Shown: positions 32,880-44,744 of the stretch, one piece after another
Layout: every line of letters starts with the position of its first letter
How positions within the stretch are numbered: the first letter of the stretch is position 1
DNA from: Tolypeutes matacus
Lineage: Eukaryota; Chordata; Mammalia; Cingulata; Chlamyphoridae
DNA: 64,000 nt
Direction: 5' to 3'
Assembly (NCBI GenBank): GCA_026826555.1
Contig: JAKSZT010054565.1
Span: 1,814,186-1,878,185 of the forward strand
The notes under the pieces: generated by a model
The model's input: the letters and a program-made list of their open reading frames with translations, nothing else
What the model was told of the DNA's origin: nothing
The model's database searches: none
Position numbers and translations under genes: made by a program

Positions 32880-33900
32880 AACAATGACTCTGTTAAAAAA
32901 GAATTCTGACCAGGAGTAATAATGTAGGTGGGGAGTGATATACAACATATGGTGAGCAAAATCTTATTATCCTCCACATATAAAGAGCTCTTAAGATCAA
33001 ATACCAGACACAAAAGGACAAATATAGCATGATTACACTATTATGAACTAAATATATTGTGTAATCTCATGGAGTTAATAACTTGAATATGGGTCACCAG
33101 AAAATAGAATGAGGTTAGAGAATGGAAATCTGAGCATTAACTTGTACAGAATTGGTGGAAAGGATGTGTGCTAATCTTTGGAAATGAACTGTTTGTAACT
33201 AGCAGTTCTATTATGTGGGTATGAAAGTGGTTTAAAGGGAAAGTCTAAGGTCATGTATATTACTAGAAGGAAAGCTAAAAAATGTAATGTAGAACTGTAT
33301 AGCATAGTAGAACCACATGTGAAATATGAAATAATACAAGATGCTAATACCAGACAAAAAAATTATGCTAAGTGAAAGAAACCAGACACAAAGTATATCA
33401 TATGATTCCATTTATATAAAATGTAAATATAAATAAATTTATAAAGATGAAATTAGATTACTGGTTACATAGGCTGGGAAGGACTGCTAAGGGATGTGGA
33501 GTTTTTCTTTGTGGAGTAATGAAATTGTTCTAAATTTTTTTGTGCTGATGAATGCGTAACACTGATTATACTAAAAGCCATTGATTATACACTTTGGATA
33601 GAGCATATGGTATGTGAATATATCTCAATAAAACTGCTTGAGAAATAAATAATTGTGCAAGAACAGCCAGAAATAGCAGCTATGTACAGCAGAGGAAACA
33701 TGGAGAGATTAAGAGGTGAAGAATTTTCTTGTTGTTTGTTTTTGTTTATTATTATTATTGAAATAATGAAAATGCTCTAATAATGATTGAAGTGATGAAT
33801 GTACAACTATGTGATTATATCAAATACCATTGACTGTACACTTTGGGTGAATTATATGCTTTATTAATATATATATCAATTTAAAATCATAAAATATATA
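32880..33900 (+). mobile_element. L1-like 3' ends, two copies in a row
   Basis: Both copies end in a shared block: GATGAATGCGTAACACTGAT ... ATTGATTATACACTTTGG at 33547-33600, and GATGAATGTACAACTATGTG ... TTGACTGTACACTTTGG at 33797-33847. Upstream are L1-type phrases (GAATGAGGTTAGAGAATGG, AAGTGAAAGAAACCAGACAC). The 3' ends run into AATAAAACTGC and TATATCAATTTAAAA. A third copy in reverse is at 35565-35715. Confidence 0.6.
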
Positions 33901-34065
33901 TACTAAATGACATATTTAGTAAAAAAAAATCAAGAAAAAGGATGTAAAGACAAATGCTAAAAATATGAACAATCAATTTCAAAATAAATACAAATGACCG
34001 ATAAACTTAAAAAACATTAAAAATAAGCTTCAGAGATAATCAGAAGTGTATATTAAAACAAGTTG

Positions 34066-34432
34066 TGGAAGCAGATGTGGCTCAAGAAGTTGGGTGCCTG
34101 TCTACCACATAAGAAATCCTGGGTTTGGTTCCTGGTGCCTCCTAAAGAAGATGAGCAATACAGTGAGCTGACACTATGGGCTGGTGCAGCAAGCTGATGC
34201 AACAAGGAGACACAACAAAGAGGCACAGTGAGAGACACAATAAGCAGGGAACGGCTGTGGCTGAAGCGATTGGGCACTTCCCTCTCACATGAGACATCCC
34301 AGATTCGGTTCCCACTGCCTCCTAAAAAGAAGATGAGCAGACACAGAGAGCACACAATGAACGGAGAGCAGACAGCGAGTATAAACAATGAGGTGGGTGG
34401 AGAAATAAATAAAACAAATCTTTAAAAAAAAA
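34066..34432 (+). mobile_element. Dimeric DAS-type SINE
   Basis: Two tRNA-like units: the first with GATGTGGCTCAAGAAG and B box GGTTTGGTTCC near 34124, the second with CGGCTGTGGCTGAAGCG near 34249 and B box GATTCGGTTCC near 34303. Between them is a GAGCTGACAC/AGCTGATGCAACAAGGAGAC linker, and the end has AGAAATAAATAAAACAAATCTTT and poly(A). It is more diverged than the monomer copies and no clear TSD remains. Confidence 0.9.
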
Positions 34433-35564
34433 TTGGGGAGGGTCTATCCTATGTACAAAGAGTTAAAAAGGACAATTCCCCAAAAGTCTATGGGAAAACA
34501 AACTTTCATACCCTCTTACACAGATTATAAATTGTTACAATCTTTCTGAGACTGATGTGGCATGTGTATACACATTTGTAATGTGATCCATTTCTTGGAA
34601 TTTATCCGAAGGAAATAATCAAACAGGTTAAAAGCAATATAGGAACAAGGATGGTCATTACAGCCCTCTTCACCGTAGTCCCCATAATAAAACAAGGAGA
34701 TGTTCATTAATGGGGGATGTATCAAGTGAAGGATATTGATAAGGGACAAAGCAGGTTTCAGAGCACAGTGAAGATGGCATGACCCATTTCTGGAGATATA
34801 CAGAGAGTGCTCCCAGGTGGCAGGCAGGGGTGTGGTGGTGGGTGTGATGTTAGGAGGCCCCAAAGGGCCTGCAGATCCAAGAGACTTTGTGTCAACCGCA
34901 TCAGACCCAAAGCTGATGATTTCATCTCCATCTGTCTGTTGTATTTTATTTTTGAGTTGGTTCAAATCTTGGCAGGGAGAGAAGGTGATTGTTTATTGCT
35001 TCCCTCAAATGCCAACAAACCTCTGATCTTCTCTTGTTCTTTCACAATAGGCCTGATTTGATGGGCCATTAAGCCAACAGCCCTAATCATTGGTACCTGA
35101 CTGCCTGGCTCCTCTTACTTTTCCACGAGGGCAGGAAAGGCTTAATATTCAAATCTTCCCAGGAGGAGAGATGAAATATTTGCATTCTGCCTTTCCAGTG
35201 TAGCACAGAAGGAAAGATCAATCAGATTCTCTAAAAAGGCTGAGTATTCATATTCTGGTACCACATATTATATATATAATTTATTACAAAGACAGAAACA
35301 AAAAAAGACTGGAAGGATGTGTACCCAAGGATGAAGTGGAAAAGCGGGCAGGAGAGCCCTGGAAAGTTGTATGATGTGTTAATTATTTGAGCAGTTGGGA
35401 CCAAGGGCATTTCTTGTTTTCTCAAATTTTATTATTTTTCTGTAATTTTCATGTATTTCCCTTGAAATAGAAAAATGATACGATTAGTTTTTTGTTCACC
35501 TTTCAGGAGTGCCTCCTTAAATCAAAAGAATCTCTAATCCTACCCCTTTATTTTGACAATAGGT
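34433..35564. other. Unique stretch with a conserved-looking block
   Basis: 34880-35210 is AT-rich, CpG-free and repeat-free, with TTTGATGGGCCATTAAGCCA, CCCTAATCATTGGTACCTGA and an octamer ATTTGCAT at 35178-35185, the look of a noncoding enhancer block. The flanks are unassigned. No coding exon seen. Confidence 0.35.
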
Positions 35565-35715
35565 TTTAAACAAATCAATTTTATTGGTACATATTAATAA
35601 AGCATACCAATCCATCCAAAGTGTGCAATCAATGGTATTTGGCATAATCACATAGTTGTGCACTCATCACTTCAATCATTGTTAGAGCATTTTCATAATT
35701 CCAATAGTAGTTTGA
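35565..35715 (-). mobile_element. L1-like 3' end, minus strand
   Basis: Reverse complement of the block at 33740-33890: GTGTGCAATCAATGGTATTT, GGCATAATCACATAGTTGTG, CACTTCAATCATTGTTAGAG, ATTTTCATAATTCCAATAG. Confidence 0.65.
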
Positions 35716-37019
35716 CAATATTGGTGGGTCTCTAGCAGCCTCCTTGTAAATGCAGACCTGTCTGGCCCCCGACTCCCAACCCCCACCTCCATCCTGGCCT
35801 GAGGGGTTTGAAACAGGGGCTGGCACTAACCCACACTGGACCATTTGAGGTCCCCTGCCCAGGGATTTGGAATTGGGCTGAGAAAGTCGGTCCTTCATGT
35901 GGCTAAAGCAGAAATTCGCACACCAGGAAAGGCAGGCAACAGGAGTCCAGGCTCAAGCTCCTGACCTTCCTGAGGCCCAGCTGGGTTCCTGTTCAATTGT
36001 TCTGCATCCCATGTTTTTGTTTAAGCCCTTCTGATTGGATGACACAATCAAAGGGATATTAACAGATATCAACCTCGGTACCAGAAATGGGGGTACAAGT
36101 GAACAGTCCCTAAAAGACAATGTGCTGCCTGAGACAGGATGGGAGCGAGGAGATCCCTGGTGAGGATTTCCCACCCAATCCTGAGATGCTTGCCAACTGG
36201 GCTACATACTAGAGAAGCTATCAATGATGCTCTATGGCTCTTGGGTCTAGGTTTAGGGACCAACAGAGAGCAAGGTTGTAGGGGACCCCTACAGTTAGCA
36301 GGCAAACCAAACACTGGCTCAGGTTTTCACAGTAGTTGTATTGCAGAAAAAAGAGAAAGCCTGACCAACAGAAGTTGGCAATTCTCAGACCCTCAGGAAA
36401 TCTGCAATTCTGAGCTCAGGATCCAGCTGAGAGTGAACCATCAGAGAGCTCAGCCCCATCTAGGGGATCCTCCCAGTGCTCCTCTCAGGAAGAGGAAGAG
36501 GCTGGAGTGGCTGCTGTCCAGGGAGGTAAGATGCCAAAGAACCGTGGAAGGCAAGAAGCCACTGGTCCTGTCACTTCATTTCATTATTCTCTTTGGGCTG
36601 GAAGAAATGGCATTTGCTCTGGGCTGGAAACAAGGGTGGGAAGTAGCTCTGTTCTAGAAGCTTTGTAATACATCCCCTCTTCTAGATGGAATTCACCAAC
36701 TGTACACGTGTGTGTTGGGGAAGCTTCTGTTATCACTCAGCCCAAAGAAGAGGAGCAACATGACTGCCTGGTGAGTTTGGGGGGCAGGGACTGGGTGGGG
36801 TTTGGGCACTTTCCATTGGGAGGGGAAGTCCTCTGCTCTACGAGGTGGACAGTTGTACAGGAAAGAGAGGGTGTCTGTTGGCTTTATGTTCCTGGCTCCA
36901 GGCCTCTCAACACTGGCTGCCCTCCTGGCCTTGGCCCATGGGTCATGACTACATCCTTAAAAATATGTGCCCCTTTATGCTTAAGTTAGCTTTGGGTGTA
37001 TTTCGTTACTTGCAACTTA
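35716..37019. other. Unassigned sequence, no gene seen
   Basis: Mixed sequence. The part near 36030-36180 (GATTGGATGACACAATCAAA, AACCTCGGTACCAGAAATGG) could be an old LTR or its internal region but was not assigned. The 172-codon frame at 36139-36657 has no recognisable domain. Confidence 0.3.
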
Positions 37020-37790
37020 CAGGGTCTTGAATTTTTTAAATTAACTTATCTTTTACTAAAAAGGTAAAAACTGAACATGATTAAAAATTCAAACAGGTCA
37101 AAAGAATATTCATTCGGGAGAGCGGATGTGGCTCAAGCAGTTGGGTGCCCACCTCCCACATTGGAGGTCCTGGGTTCGGTTCCCAGTGCCTCCTAACAAA
37201 GACGAACAAGACAGTGAGCTGATGCAAAGGGCTGGTGCGACAAACTGACACAGCGAGATGATGCAATAAGATGATACAATGTGGAGACACAACGAGGAGA
37301 CACAGCAAGCAGGGAGTGCCTGTGGCTCAAGTGATTAAGCGCCTCCCTCCCACATGGGAGGTCCCAAGTTTGGTTCCCGATGCCTTCTAAAAGGAAGACA
37401 GGCAGACAGAGAGCACACAACAAACAGACACAGAGGGCAGATAGCAAGCGTCAACAACGAGGTGGGGGAGAGAAATAAATAAATAAAATCTTCAAAAAAA
37501 AAGAGTATTCAGTGAAAAGTAGGTCTTCCTTCCACACCAGACTCAGGTCCCCCCTCCAGAGGCAAACACCATTAATAGTTTCCGTAAATCCTTTCAGAAA
37601 CTGCCCATGCATAGAGAAGCACTTGTATGTATTTAAAAAAAAAAAACATATAAAAGCTTATTATACATGCTGCTCTGTACTTTGTTTTTTCTTCTTAATA
37701 ATATCTTGGAGATGATTTCATGTACTAATTCATTTTTAATTTAAAAACCACATAAATAAATAAATGGTGCTGTGATAATGAGTTAACTGT
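37020..37790 (+). repeat. Old L1-3'-UTR-like repeat split by a SINE
   Basis: AAAATTCAAACAGGTCAAAA before the SINE and GTGAAAAGTAGGTCTTCCTT, CCAGAGGCAAACACCATTAA, TCTTGGAGATGATTTCATGT after it follow the order of a common mammalian repeat (TCAAAAAGTACAAAAGG ... GTGAAAAGTAAGTCTCCCTCC ... GAGGCAACCACTGTTACC) usually ascribed to old L1 3' ends. The family name is uncertain. Confidence 0.5.
37116..37500 (+). mobile_element. Dimeric DAS-type SINE with TSD
   Basis: Two tRNA-like units, B boxes GGTTCGGTTCC near 37172 and GTTTGGTTCC near 37369, each preceded by TGTGGCTCAAGCAG or TGTGGCTCAAGTGA. The linker contains GACACAACGAGGAGACACAG. The tail is GAAATAAATAAATAAAATCTT then poly(A). The TSD is AAAGAATATTCATT at 37101-37114 and AAAGAGTATTCAGT near 37500-37513 (12 of 14). 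Confidence 0.93.
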
Positions 37791-39275
37791 TTATGAGAAA
37801 TATTAAAATTGGCTTCCTTCCTTATACCATGGAAATAAATCCTAAGCTATAGATTAAAGATCTAATTATAACAAATGAAATTCTTGAAAAAATAATGGAA
37901 GAAAATAAGGATGAATGAGCCTCATTTGATGGGTCCTTGGGTGAGAAGAGACGTCCTTCTGGGTCAGGTACAAAAGATGTGGAAACTACAAAGTCCCAGA
38001 CCCACAGGCGTGAGTGCCTGTCCGTTGGTGCTCTCTGGACTCCATTTCTCTCCAGGAAGAGAAGCGTGTCTCCGGTGCGGTTCCCCAGAACCAGACCTGG
38101 AGATGAGCATCCGTGTGCTAGTGGTTTATGAAGAAAGCGCACCCTGGGAAAAGCAAGAGGGGAGCATACTAGGGGAAGGGAAGAAGACCTCAGGCGAAGT
38201 CCCAGCCCAGCCCGTGGGCACCTGTGGCTCATAGGTTATCCCTCAGACTTGGTCCCCATCTTGAGACAAAGGAGCTGGGCTTTGATAAAAGAAAAAAAGT
38301 GTTTCATGCAACTTAGGATCTCACAGCTTTATTGAGTGATTCATGAACTGGGCAGCAGCCCATTCAGGAAGTAGAGGGGAGCTCCACCGAGGAGCTCATA
38401 TGAGGCCAACGCAGAAGCAAGTGAAAGAATGTTCTAATTGACTGTCATTAAGTTTTAATTTTACATGGGGGGCTCCTAAAAAGTGGGGAACAGATAAATA
38501 TTGATTAGTATGATATGCTTGTCCATTCTGATCAGTTCTCTCTACTGGACCAAACTGACTATCACCAAGTGTTGCTTATGGGCGACCCCGTAGGGTGTGT
38601 TTCATCTTCTCAGAAAACCCTTGCAGGTCGGTTGTTTTTGTCTTTTGAAAAAGCCCTTCTCAGAAAAGGGTCCCCTCCAGGAAATACCCAGCACAGGGGG
38701 CTTTTTTATTTCACACTCCATCACCTATTCCAGGGGGCATGAATGTGCCTCTCGAGGCCTGTGGGTGGAGCAGCTGCAGGAAACCAGGGTGTATGCCGAG
38801 GAGCCGCAGGTCCGCCCGTTAGGAGCAACAGCCCGTAGAATCCAAGAGCACAGCTTCCCTATGTGCTGAAGGGTTCAGAGAGGATCTGGGAGGGCCTCCA
38901 TCAGTGTCTACTGCCGAGGGTGCCTGTCAGAGATCGTGAGCTGGGGGAGACCTCTGGGACCAGACCCATGAGCTGCTCCACTGGAGGTAAGACTTGAAGT
39001 TACAGCTCATTTGCAGTGAAACTTCCAAGTCCCTCACCAAATCACCTTATTTGGGCATCTGGCCCCAGAGTCCAAAAGGCATCTTAGGCTGAGTTCCATG
39101 GGAGCAGAATGAGGTGGAGAGTTTGAGGCATTAGGTTTAAACTCAGGGCTCTCAGGAGAGATCCCAGTAAGGAAGTGAGGAGGGCAGGAATGGGCAGAGG
39201 GAAAAACTAGTGGAATGTGATCATAGCTGAGGTTTCAGGCCATCAGTCCCACAGGATGTTGGGGAGCTGGCATGG
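37791..39275. other. Mixed unassigned sequence, no gene seen
   Basis: 38075-38235 (GTTCCCCAGAACCAGACCTG, GCTAGTGGTTTATGAAGAAA) is the same unassigned old repeat as at 19690 and 46305. The rest shows no exon and no clear repeat. Confidence 0.3.
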
Positions 39276-39733
39276 TATTTTAGTCTGCTAGCCTGCCAAA
39301 ATGCAGATACCATGAAATGGGTCAGCTTTTACAATGGGGATCTATTAGTTTACAAGCTTACAGCTTTGAGGCTGAGAAAAATGTCTAAATTAAGGCATCA
39401 TCAGGCAACGCTTTCTCTCCAAAGACTGGCTGCGGTGATCCTGGACTCCTCTGTCTCATGGGAAGGCACATGGCGGCATCTGCTGGTCTTTCCCTTCTTT
39501 CCCGGGTTTCGTTGCCTCCAGCCTCCTGCTTCTGTGGCTTTCTCTTTCCTTCTCTCCATATTCATCCCATTTATAAAGGACTCCAGAAAGAGGATTGAGA
39601 TCTATTCTGGGCCATGCCTTAACTGAGGTAACCTAATCAAAAAAGCCTACTTACAATAGGTTTATACCCATGAGAATGGATTATTTTTAAGAACATGATT
39701 TTCTGGGAGTCCATGCAGCTTCAAACCATCACA
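39276..39733 (-). mobile_element. Solo LTR, MaLR-like, minus strand
   Basis: Read on the minus strand it starts TGTGATGGTTTGAAGC at 39733, runs through AATCATGTTCTTAAAAATAA, GGAGTCCTTTATAAATGGGA, and ends AGCAGACTAAAATA at 39276. That is the same family as 29120, 55056 and the LTRs of the element at 54934. The flanks CATGG (39271-39275) and GATGG (39734-39738) agree at four of five positions, consistent with a worn 5-bp TSD. Confidence 0.8.
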
Positions 39734-39936
39734 GATGGCCCTTCAGAGTTGCCCCCAAATTGAGGCAAGTGACCAGGTCTTTGTACCCTGACATCAGCCA
39801 GTTATTGGATGTGGGATGCCTTCTTCCCAGTTGGGGTGTACCCTTGGGAGAGGTACTTCCTTGTAGCCAAGGATAATTCCCAGTGAAGGACACAGTAAAA
39901 CCCCCAGCAGCTGAGGGATGCAGGCACCAGTCATCA

Positions 39937-40578
39937 TATTAGTCAGGGTTTTCCAGAGAAACAGAGCCAAGAGGACATATATAAATCGTAAAAGATTTAT
40001 TATAAGGAATTGCCTCATGCAACCATGGGGGCTGGCAAGTCCAAATTCCATAGGGCAGGCTGGAAACTCCAATTAATGTGATGTTGAAATCCTTAGTCTA
40101 AAATCCCCAGAGGAAGCTGACTGGCTGGAAATTCTGGTAAGAGCCAAAGCTGAAGTAGAGGCAGAAATTTTTCTGACCTCTAAGTCATCAGTTCTGGCTT
40201 TTAAGATGTCCAACTGGGAAGCAGCTGTGGCTCAATCAGTGGGGCTCCCGTTTGCCATATGGGAGGCCCGGGGTTCGGTTCCCGGGGCCTCCTGGTGAAG
40301 GCAAGCCCGCCCGCACGGCATGGTTGGCTGACCCAGCGAGCACAAGCAGCAAGGCGGGGATAAATGAATGAATAAATAAATAAAATCTTTAAAAAAAAAA
40401 AAAAATATGTCCAACTGATTGGATGAGGAAACTCCCCACCTTGCTGAGGCCAATCTCCTTTGTTAATTGTAGATGCAAATGCCATCTACAAAATACCCTC
40501 ACAATAACAAGCCAGTGCTTGACCAAATAACTGGGCACCATAACTTAACCAAATTGACACATGAAATTAACCATCACA
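39937..40578 (-). mobile_element. ERVL-type LTR, minus strand, split by a SINE
   Basis: Plus-strand text TATTAGTCAGGGTTTTCCAG, AGAAACAGAGCCAAGAGGAC, GATTTATTATAAGGAATTGC, then after the SINE CAACTGATTGGATGAGGAAA and AATTAACCATCACA is the reverse of a widespread mammalian LTR beginning TGTGATGGTTAATTT and ending CCCTGACTAATA. The family name is not certain. A DAS SINE sits inside it. Confidence 0.65.
40216..40405 (+). mobile_element. DAS-type SINE, T+ form, with TSD
   Basis: Near-intact copy of the type at 10431 and 22408, with B box GGTTCGGTTCC and tail AATAAATAAATAAAATCTTT plus poly(A). The TSD ATGTCCAACT lies at 40206-40215 and 40407-40416. It inserted into the LTR at 39937-40578. Confidence 0.95.
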
Positions 40579-40959
40579 GCCATGAAGAAAGTCCCACAGC
40601 ATCCACTTAAAGAGGGAACTGAGAAGTCTCCTCTCCTGGAGGCCCCTGGCCGCTATGACTTGCTGAGGAGAGGGGCCGAGTGGGAAGCCCAGAGAGCAAG
40701 AGATCAGAAGCCATTGGGATGGGAGCGCCCTCTAAGTAGACCACTTCTTCCGAAGCCCTGAGAGGTAGGACAGGCAGGGCTCCCAAAGTTCTGGGGGTGC
40801 TTGTGCTCCCTGGCAAAGGTGCCTGTGGGAGAGAGATCAGAGAAGGAGCCTGTATAGTAAGGAATTTAGCCTCCAGAATGAGGTCTGGTCTCTGTTCCTG
40901 GCTGGAAGAGGGGGGACCTCCACATTCTTGGAATTTCCTGAGTGAAATGGGGACTTTGT
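40579..40959. other. Unique sequence, no gene seen
   Basis: GC-balanced sequence between two LTR-type repeats, with no landmark. Confidence 0.3.
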
Positions 40960-41515
40960 TGTTTGTTTTGGGCTCCTACACCCCACCGATAGTTTATGCT
41001 AATGACATGGCTCAGGATGGGTCTGGGAACTTTTTTTTTTTTTTACCAGGAGGTCCAGGGGATCAAACCCCGGTCCCTCCATATGGTAGACGGGACCCAA
41101 ACTTCTTGGGCCACATCTGTTTTCCTCTGGGAACTTTTGAAGAGAAGGAAGCTGGAGATTGAATACAACCACATGGCATTGATTCAATGAATCAGGCCTG
41201 TGTAATGAAACCCCAATAAAAAGCTCTGGATGCTGAAGCTCAGCTGAGCTTCCCTGGTTGGCCATACGCATCAAAGTGCCAGGAAGGTGCCACATCCTGA
41301 CTCCACATGAAGAGGACATGAAACTTCACGTTTGAGACCCCCCAGCCCCCGACCTCAACCTGTGTTTCTCTTCTTTTGGTTCCTTCTTATTGGTATCCTT
41401 TTGCTATAATAAAACTGTGATCATCATAGTAGAGTACCTTCCTGAGTTCTGTGACTCGATCTAGTGAATTATCAAACCTAAGGGGGCAGTGGGAACCCAC
41501 CAATTTTTCTAACCA
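40960..41515 (+). mobile_element. ERV-type LTR split by a SINE
   Basis: GAGATTGAATACAACCACAT, CCCCAATAAAAAGCTCTGGA (polyadenylation signal at 41215), GAGCTTCCCTGGTTGGCC, TATCCTTTTGCTATAATAAA and GAGTTCTGTGACTCGATCTA followed by GAACCCACCAATTT are in the order of a known mammalian ERV LTR (R region with AATAAAAGCTCTGG, then a C-rich U5). The exact family is not named. A short DAS SINE interrupts it. Confidence 0.65.
41035..41125 (-). mobile_element. Short DAS-type SINE, minus strand, with TSD
   Basis: Opens with about ten T beyond the duplicated TTTT, then ACCAGGAGGTCCAGGGG. The complement carries the B box GGTTTGATCCCC and TGTGGCCCAAGAAGT, and it ends CATCTGTTTTCC. The TSD TCTGGGAACTTTT lies at 41022-41034 and 41126-41138. 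Confidence 0.93.
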
Positions 41516-44500
41516 GTTGGTCAGAAGAGCAGGTGGCCCTGGTGTCTGAAGAGAGGGAGGTCTCATGGACAATTGTTGCCTTTAAACACCTTGTCCAGAG
41601 AATGAGAAGTGACAGAGAGGTGTGGGCAGCTAGAGGACTGTGTGTCCATGGAAGGCAGCCGGAGGTCTGGCACCATCCCTACCCCACCTTACAGATGAGA
41701 AAACTGAGAATAAGTTTGAAGGAGGATGGCCTGGGGCATCCAGAAAGGCAGTGGGGGAGACAATATCCCCATGGCCCCTGTGCCAGGCAGGGTGTGGCTG
41801 CTTGGGGAGGGCTGTGGACTCCTGGCACAGCTCAGGTCCAGCAGGGAGCAGGTGGTGCCGGCCGAGAGGTGGGGTGGGCAGTGAGAGCAGCATGTGCTGC
41901 TGCCATTCCCCACTCTGCCGGTGCTGGGCCCAGCCGGAATCTCAGGAGGACTCGGCTTTGGGACTGGTTGCCAAGATACGGCACGGCCATGCCTAAGCAT
42001 CCCTGGAAAGCCAGTTTCCCTGAAACACCCCCGACCAGAGCCAGAGCGTCGGGCCAGGCCTCATTATCGACCCAGCAGACAGTTTTTAACCGTCCTCAGC
42101 AAACACAAGAGGGCAGGGATGTGCAGGCAGCTCAGCCGCACAGGGCAATTGGGGAGGGTCCCAGTACCCAGTGCTGGGGAGAGGGGCGTGCATGCCTACC
42201 CCAGATCAGGGCAGCCCTGAGATCCTTGCCCGAGAGCCCGTCAGCCCCCTCAGCCTTCACATTCCTCGTTGTCCTTCCAGAACCTTCTGCCCAGACCACG
42301 GTGCCCTCACCCTGACCGAGGCCCCTCTCCTGGAGCCTCTGGGGAGCTGGGTGCCAGGAGTCAAACATTACAGCTCATGCCCCAAACCGGGAAGGACAAC
42401 TAACAACTCAGAACGAAGCTCAGTTTACACTGGAATCGATCAGGCTCCTGCAGGGACACGAAAGCCAGTGAGAACGAGACTCGCTCTTGAAAAGGGAGGG
42501 AGGGACTCCTGCCTCGCAGACACTGAAGGTTCAATCAACGCCGAAGCCTCCTAGGACAGTGTGTGCTCCCCACCTGCTCTGCTCTTGGGCCGAGGCGTGG
42601 GAGTGTTGCTCGGGCAGTCATAGCTGGATGTGTATGGGGCAGGGGCTCCCGGAGGACTTGGGGGTCTGGGTGGGGGTAGTCCAGGAGCTGGGCAAGGACA
42701 GCCCCATTGCATCCAGCACACATGGGATTCTGGGGAGCATTTAACAACACTGCCCTGGACCTGGGTCCTGCTCTAGGTGGGAGGAAAGGGGGGGACAGCA
42801 AACCAGCCTCTATCCAGGTTTCCAGCGAAGGCTGCAAGCTTGGCCATCTCCAGGTAGGGGGAGCACGTGAGGCAGAGGGCAGGGGGTGGGGGTGAGGAGA
42901 GGGGTGAGAAGAACTTTCCCAGTATGCCCAGGTACACCCCCCACCCCCTCATTGCCAGCTCGGGAGGCTTGTCCTTATCCTAGGCTGGACACTGCCCTGG
43001 GCTGAAAAGAGAGGGCAGTGAGGGTGCCAGGGCTGTACCAGGGCAGCATAAGGAGGATTTTTTAAAATAGGAGCCTCCTGAACGTGCAGCGTGGCCTGGG
43101 TCAGAGGCAGGTTTGGAACGAGGAAGCTGGAGAGAGAGGTTGATGATGAAGGTCAAGGGGGGCGTTGGGGGACAGTGGAAATTCCAAGACCCCATTCTGC
43201 CCGTGCAAGGGCCTGGCCTGGGTTTAATGAGGGTAGTGAAGGGGGTAGGGGGCAGTGGCTCCAGATGCTATTGGAGGAACTGGGAATACTGGGTCATCTC
43301 TAGAAGGACTGAGCTCCTGGGAGGCAGGGGCTGTGTTGTTTCGAGGGTGTGGTCTGTCAGGTAAGGCATTGAGTCCAGAGCTGCTGTGGCCAGGCAGCCG
43401 GGCACCTGTGCCTCGGGATTGGGGAGGGTCTTAGGTGAGGGTTCCATCACCTCCAGGCTGGCAGTGAGCTGGGCTTCTAGAGCTAATGGTGCTGTTTCCT
43501 TCCAGACCTGAGATGCGGGAGCAGGTAGCCCCTTTCCCTGCAGGCTGCCCTACCCAAGGGGAGCCCTGCCAGCTGTGCCCACCACGAGAAGTGAGACCTG
43601 CTATGTCACCCTCATGCCAAGCAGCTCCGGGGTCAGAGGATCGCAGGAAGGCAGCACCTGTCTGGCACTTCTGTGCAGACAAGGGAAGCCAGGAAGGCCA
43701 AAGCTGGGCTCTGCTCACCCTACAAAAAGGGGGGCTGAGACTCCAGATGCCCACCCCCCTGCCCCAGGGCTATGGTAAGTGGTGCTGGGGAGATGGGAGA
43801 AAAATGCAAAACCGCTGCTCTCCACCAGCTTAGGGGAAGGTTGCAGGGACTGGACAAACTTCAGAACAAGTTTCACACTGGGCGTCTTTGGGAACCCACC
43901 TCAAAGACTGAGAAGTCTTTCCTCGGCTATTCTGGGCAAGTGAGGCACAACTCCTCACACCTATAAACCTTTCCAGATTTGACCACGGGCTTCCTACCAG
44001 GAAGCTACCGAGTGAGTGATTTGGGATCACTGGAATTTCGGTCAGTGCATCAGGAGATTGATCAATGTTCCACTAAGACGTATGGCCGCTGGGCCACGGA
44101 GCAGAGCTCGCCGCCAGCACAGGCAGACGGAGCGCGGGGATCACCAGTGATCAGTAAAGCGTCCGTGTTGCCCACACCGCCCGGAGCTGCCGCGTGTCAG
44201 TCACAGCGCACGGTTGATGTGATTGCGTGTTCTTCGGCGTGAGGAGGGAAAATGGGTAATGGAGGAAGAAATTGCTACTTAGAACTACAGCTCTCTTCCG
44301 GGAGGATGGAGGCTGTTGCAGGAAAAGCCATTCGCCCAGGGTCTTTGCCATCCTTTTCAGAGCGTCAGCTCTTGGTTCTGCCCAGGTGTGTGTGTGCACA
44401 CCCATGTGCAACCCTGGAGCCAGGTGTGGGAGGAAGAGCTGTGAGAAGAATTGTGAGAAGCTGGGACCTCAGGCCTGATGTGAGGTCAGTGGGTGTCTAA

Positions 44501-44744
44501 TAACCAGCCCCTCTTCTGTGACCCACAAACTCGCAGTTTTGTTTCCTCAGTTAATTTGGAGAAACTGGGGAAGGTGAATCCTGACGAGAAGCTCCTAGTG
44601 ACAAGGGACAGGGCAGAGGCAACTGCCGGGAGCTAGTGGGGACGTGAGAATATAACTCACCCTCCACTCGCAGCCTCGAATCTGCAGAAATCTCAGGAGA
44701 GTTATTAGATTTTCTGCTGCATGTGAATTATTATCTAGAGCTCA
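41516..44744. other. GC-rich unique stretch, no gene seen
   Basis: Many overlapping open frames in all phases, the longest 41533-42315, reflect low stop density. None has a recognisable domain. A MIR scrap lies at about 41672-41712 (CCTTACAGATGAGAAAACTG). A compact CpG-rich patch lies at 44080-44260. Confidence 0.35.
44080..44260. other. Small isolated CpG-rich patch
   Basis: About 17 CpG in about 180 bp (for example GGAGCGCGGGG, AAAGCGTCCGTG, CACACCGCCCGGAGC, TGCGTGTTCTTCGGCGTG), against a CpG-poor surround. It is too small for a classic island. It could be an unmethylated regulatory site or simply a slow-decaying element. Confidence 0.4.
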
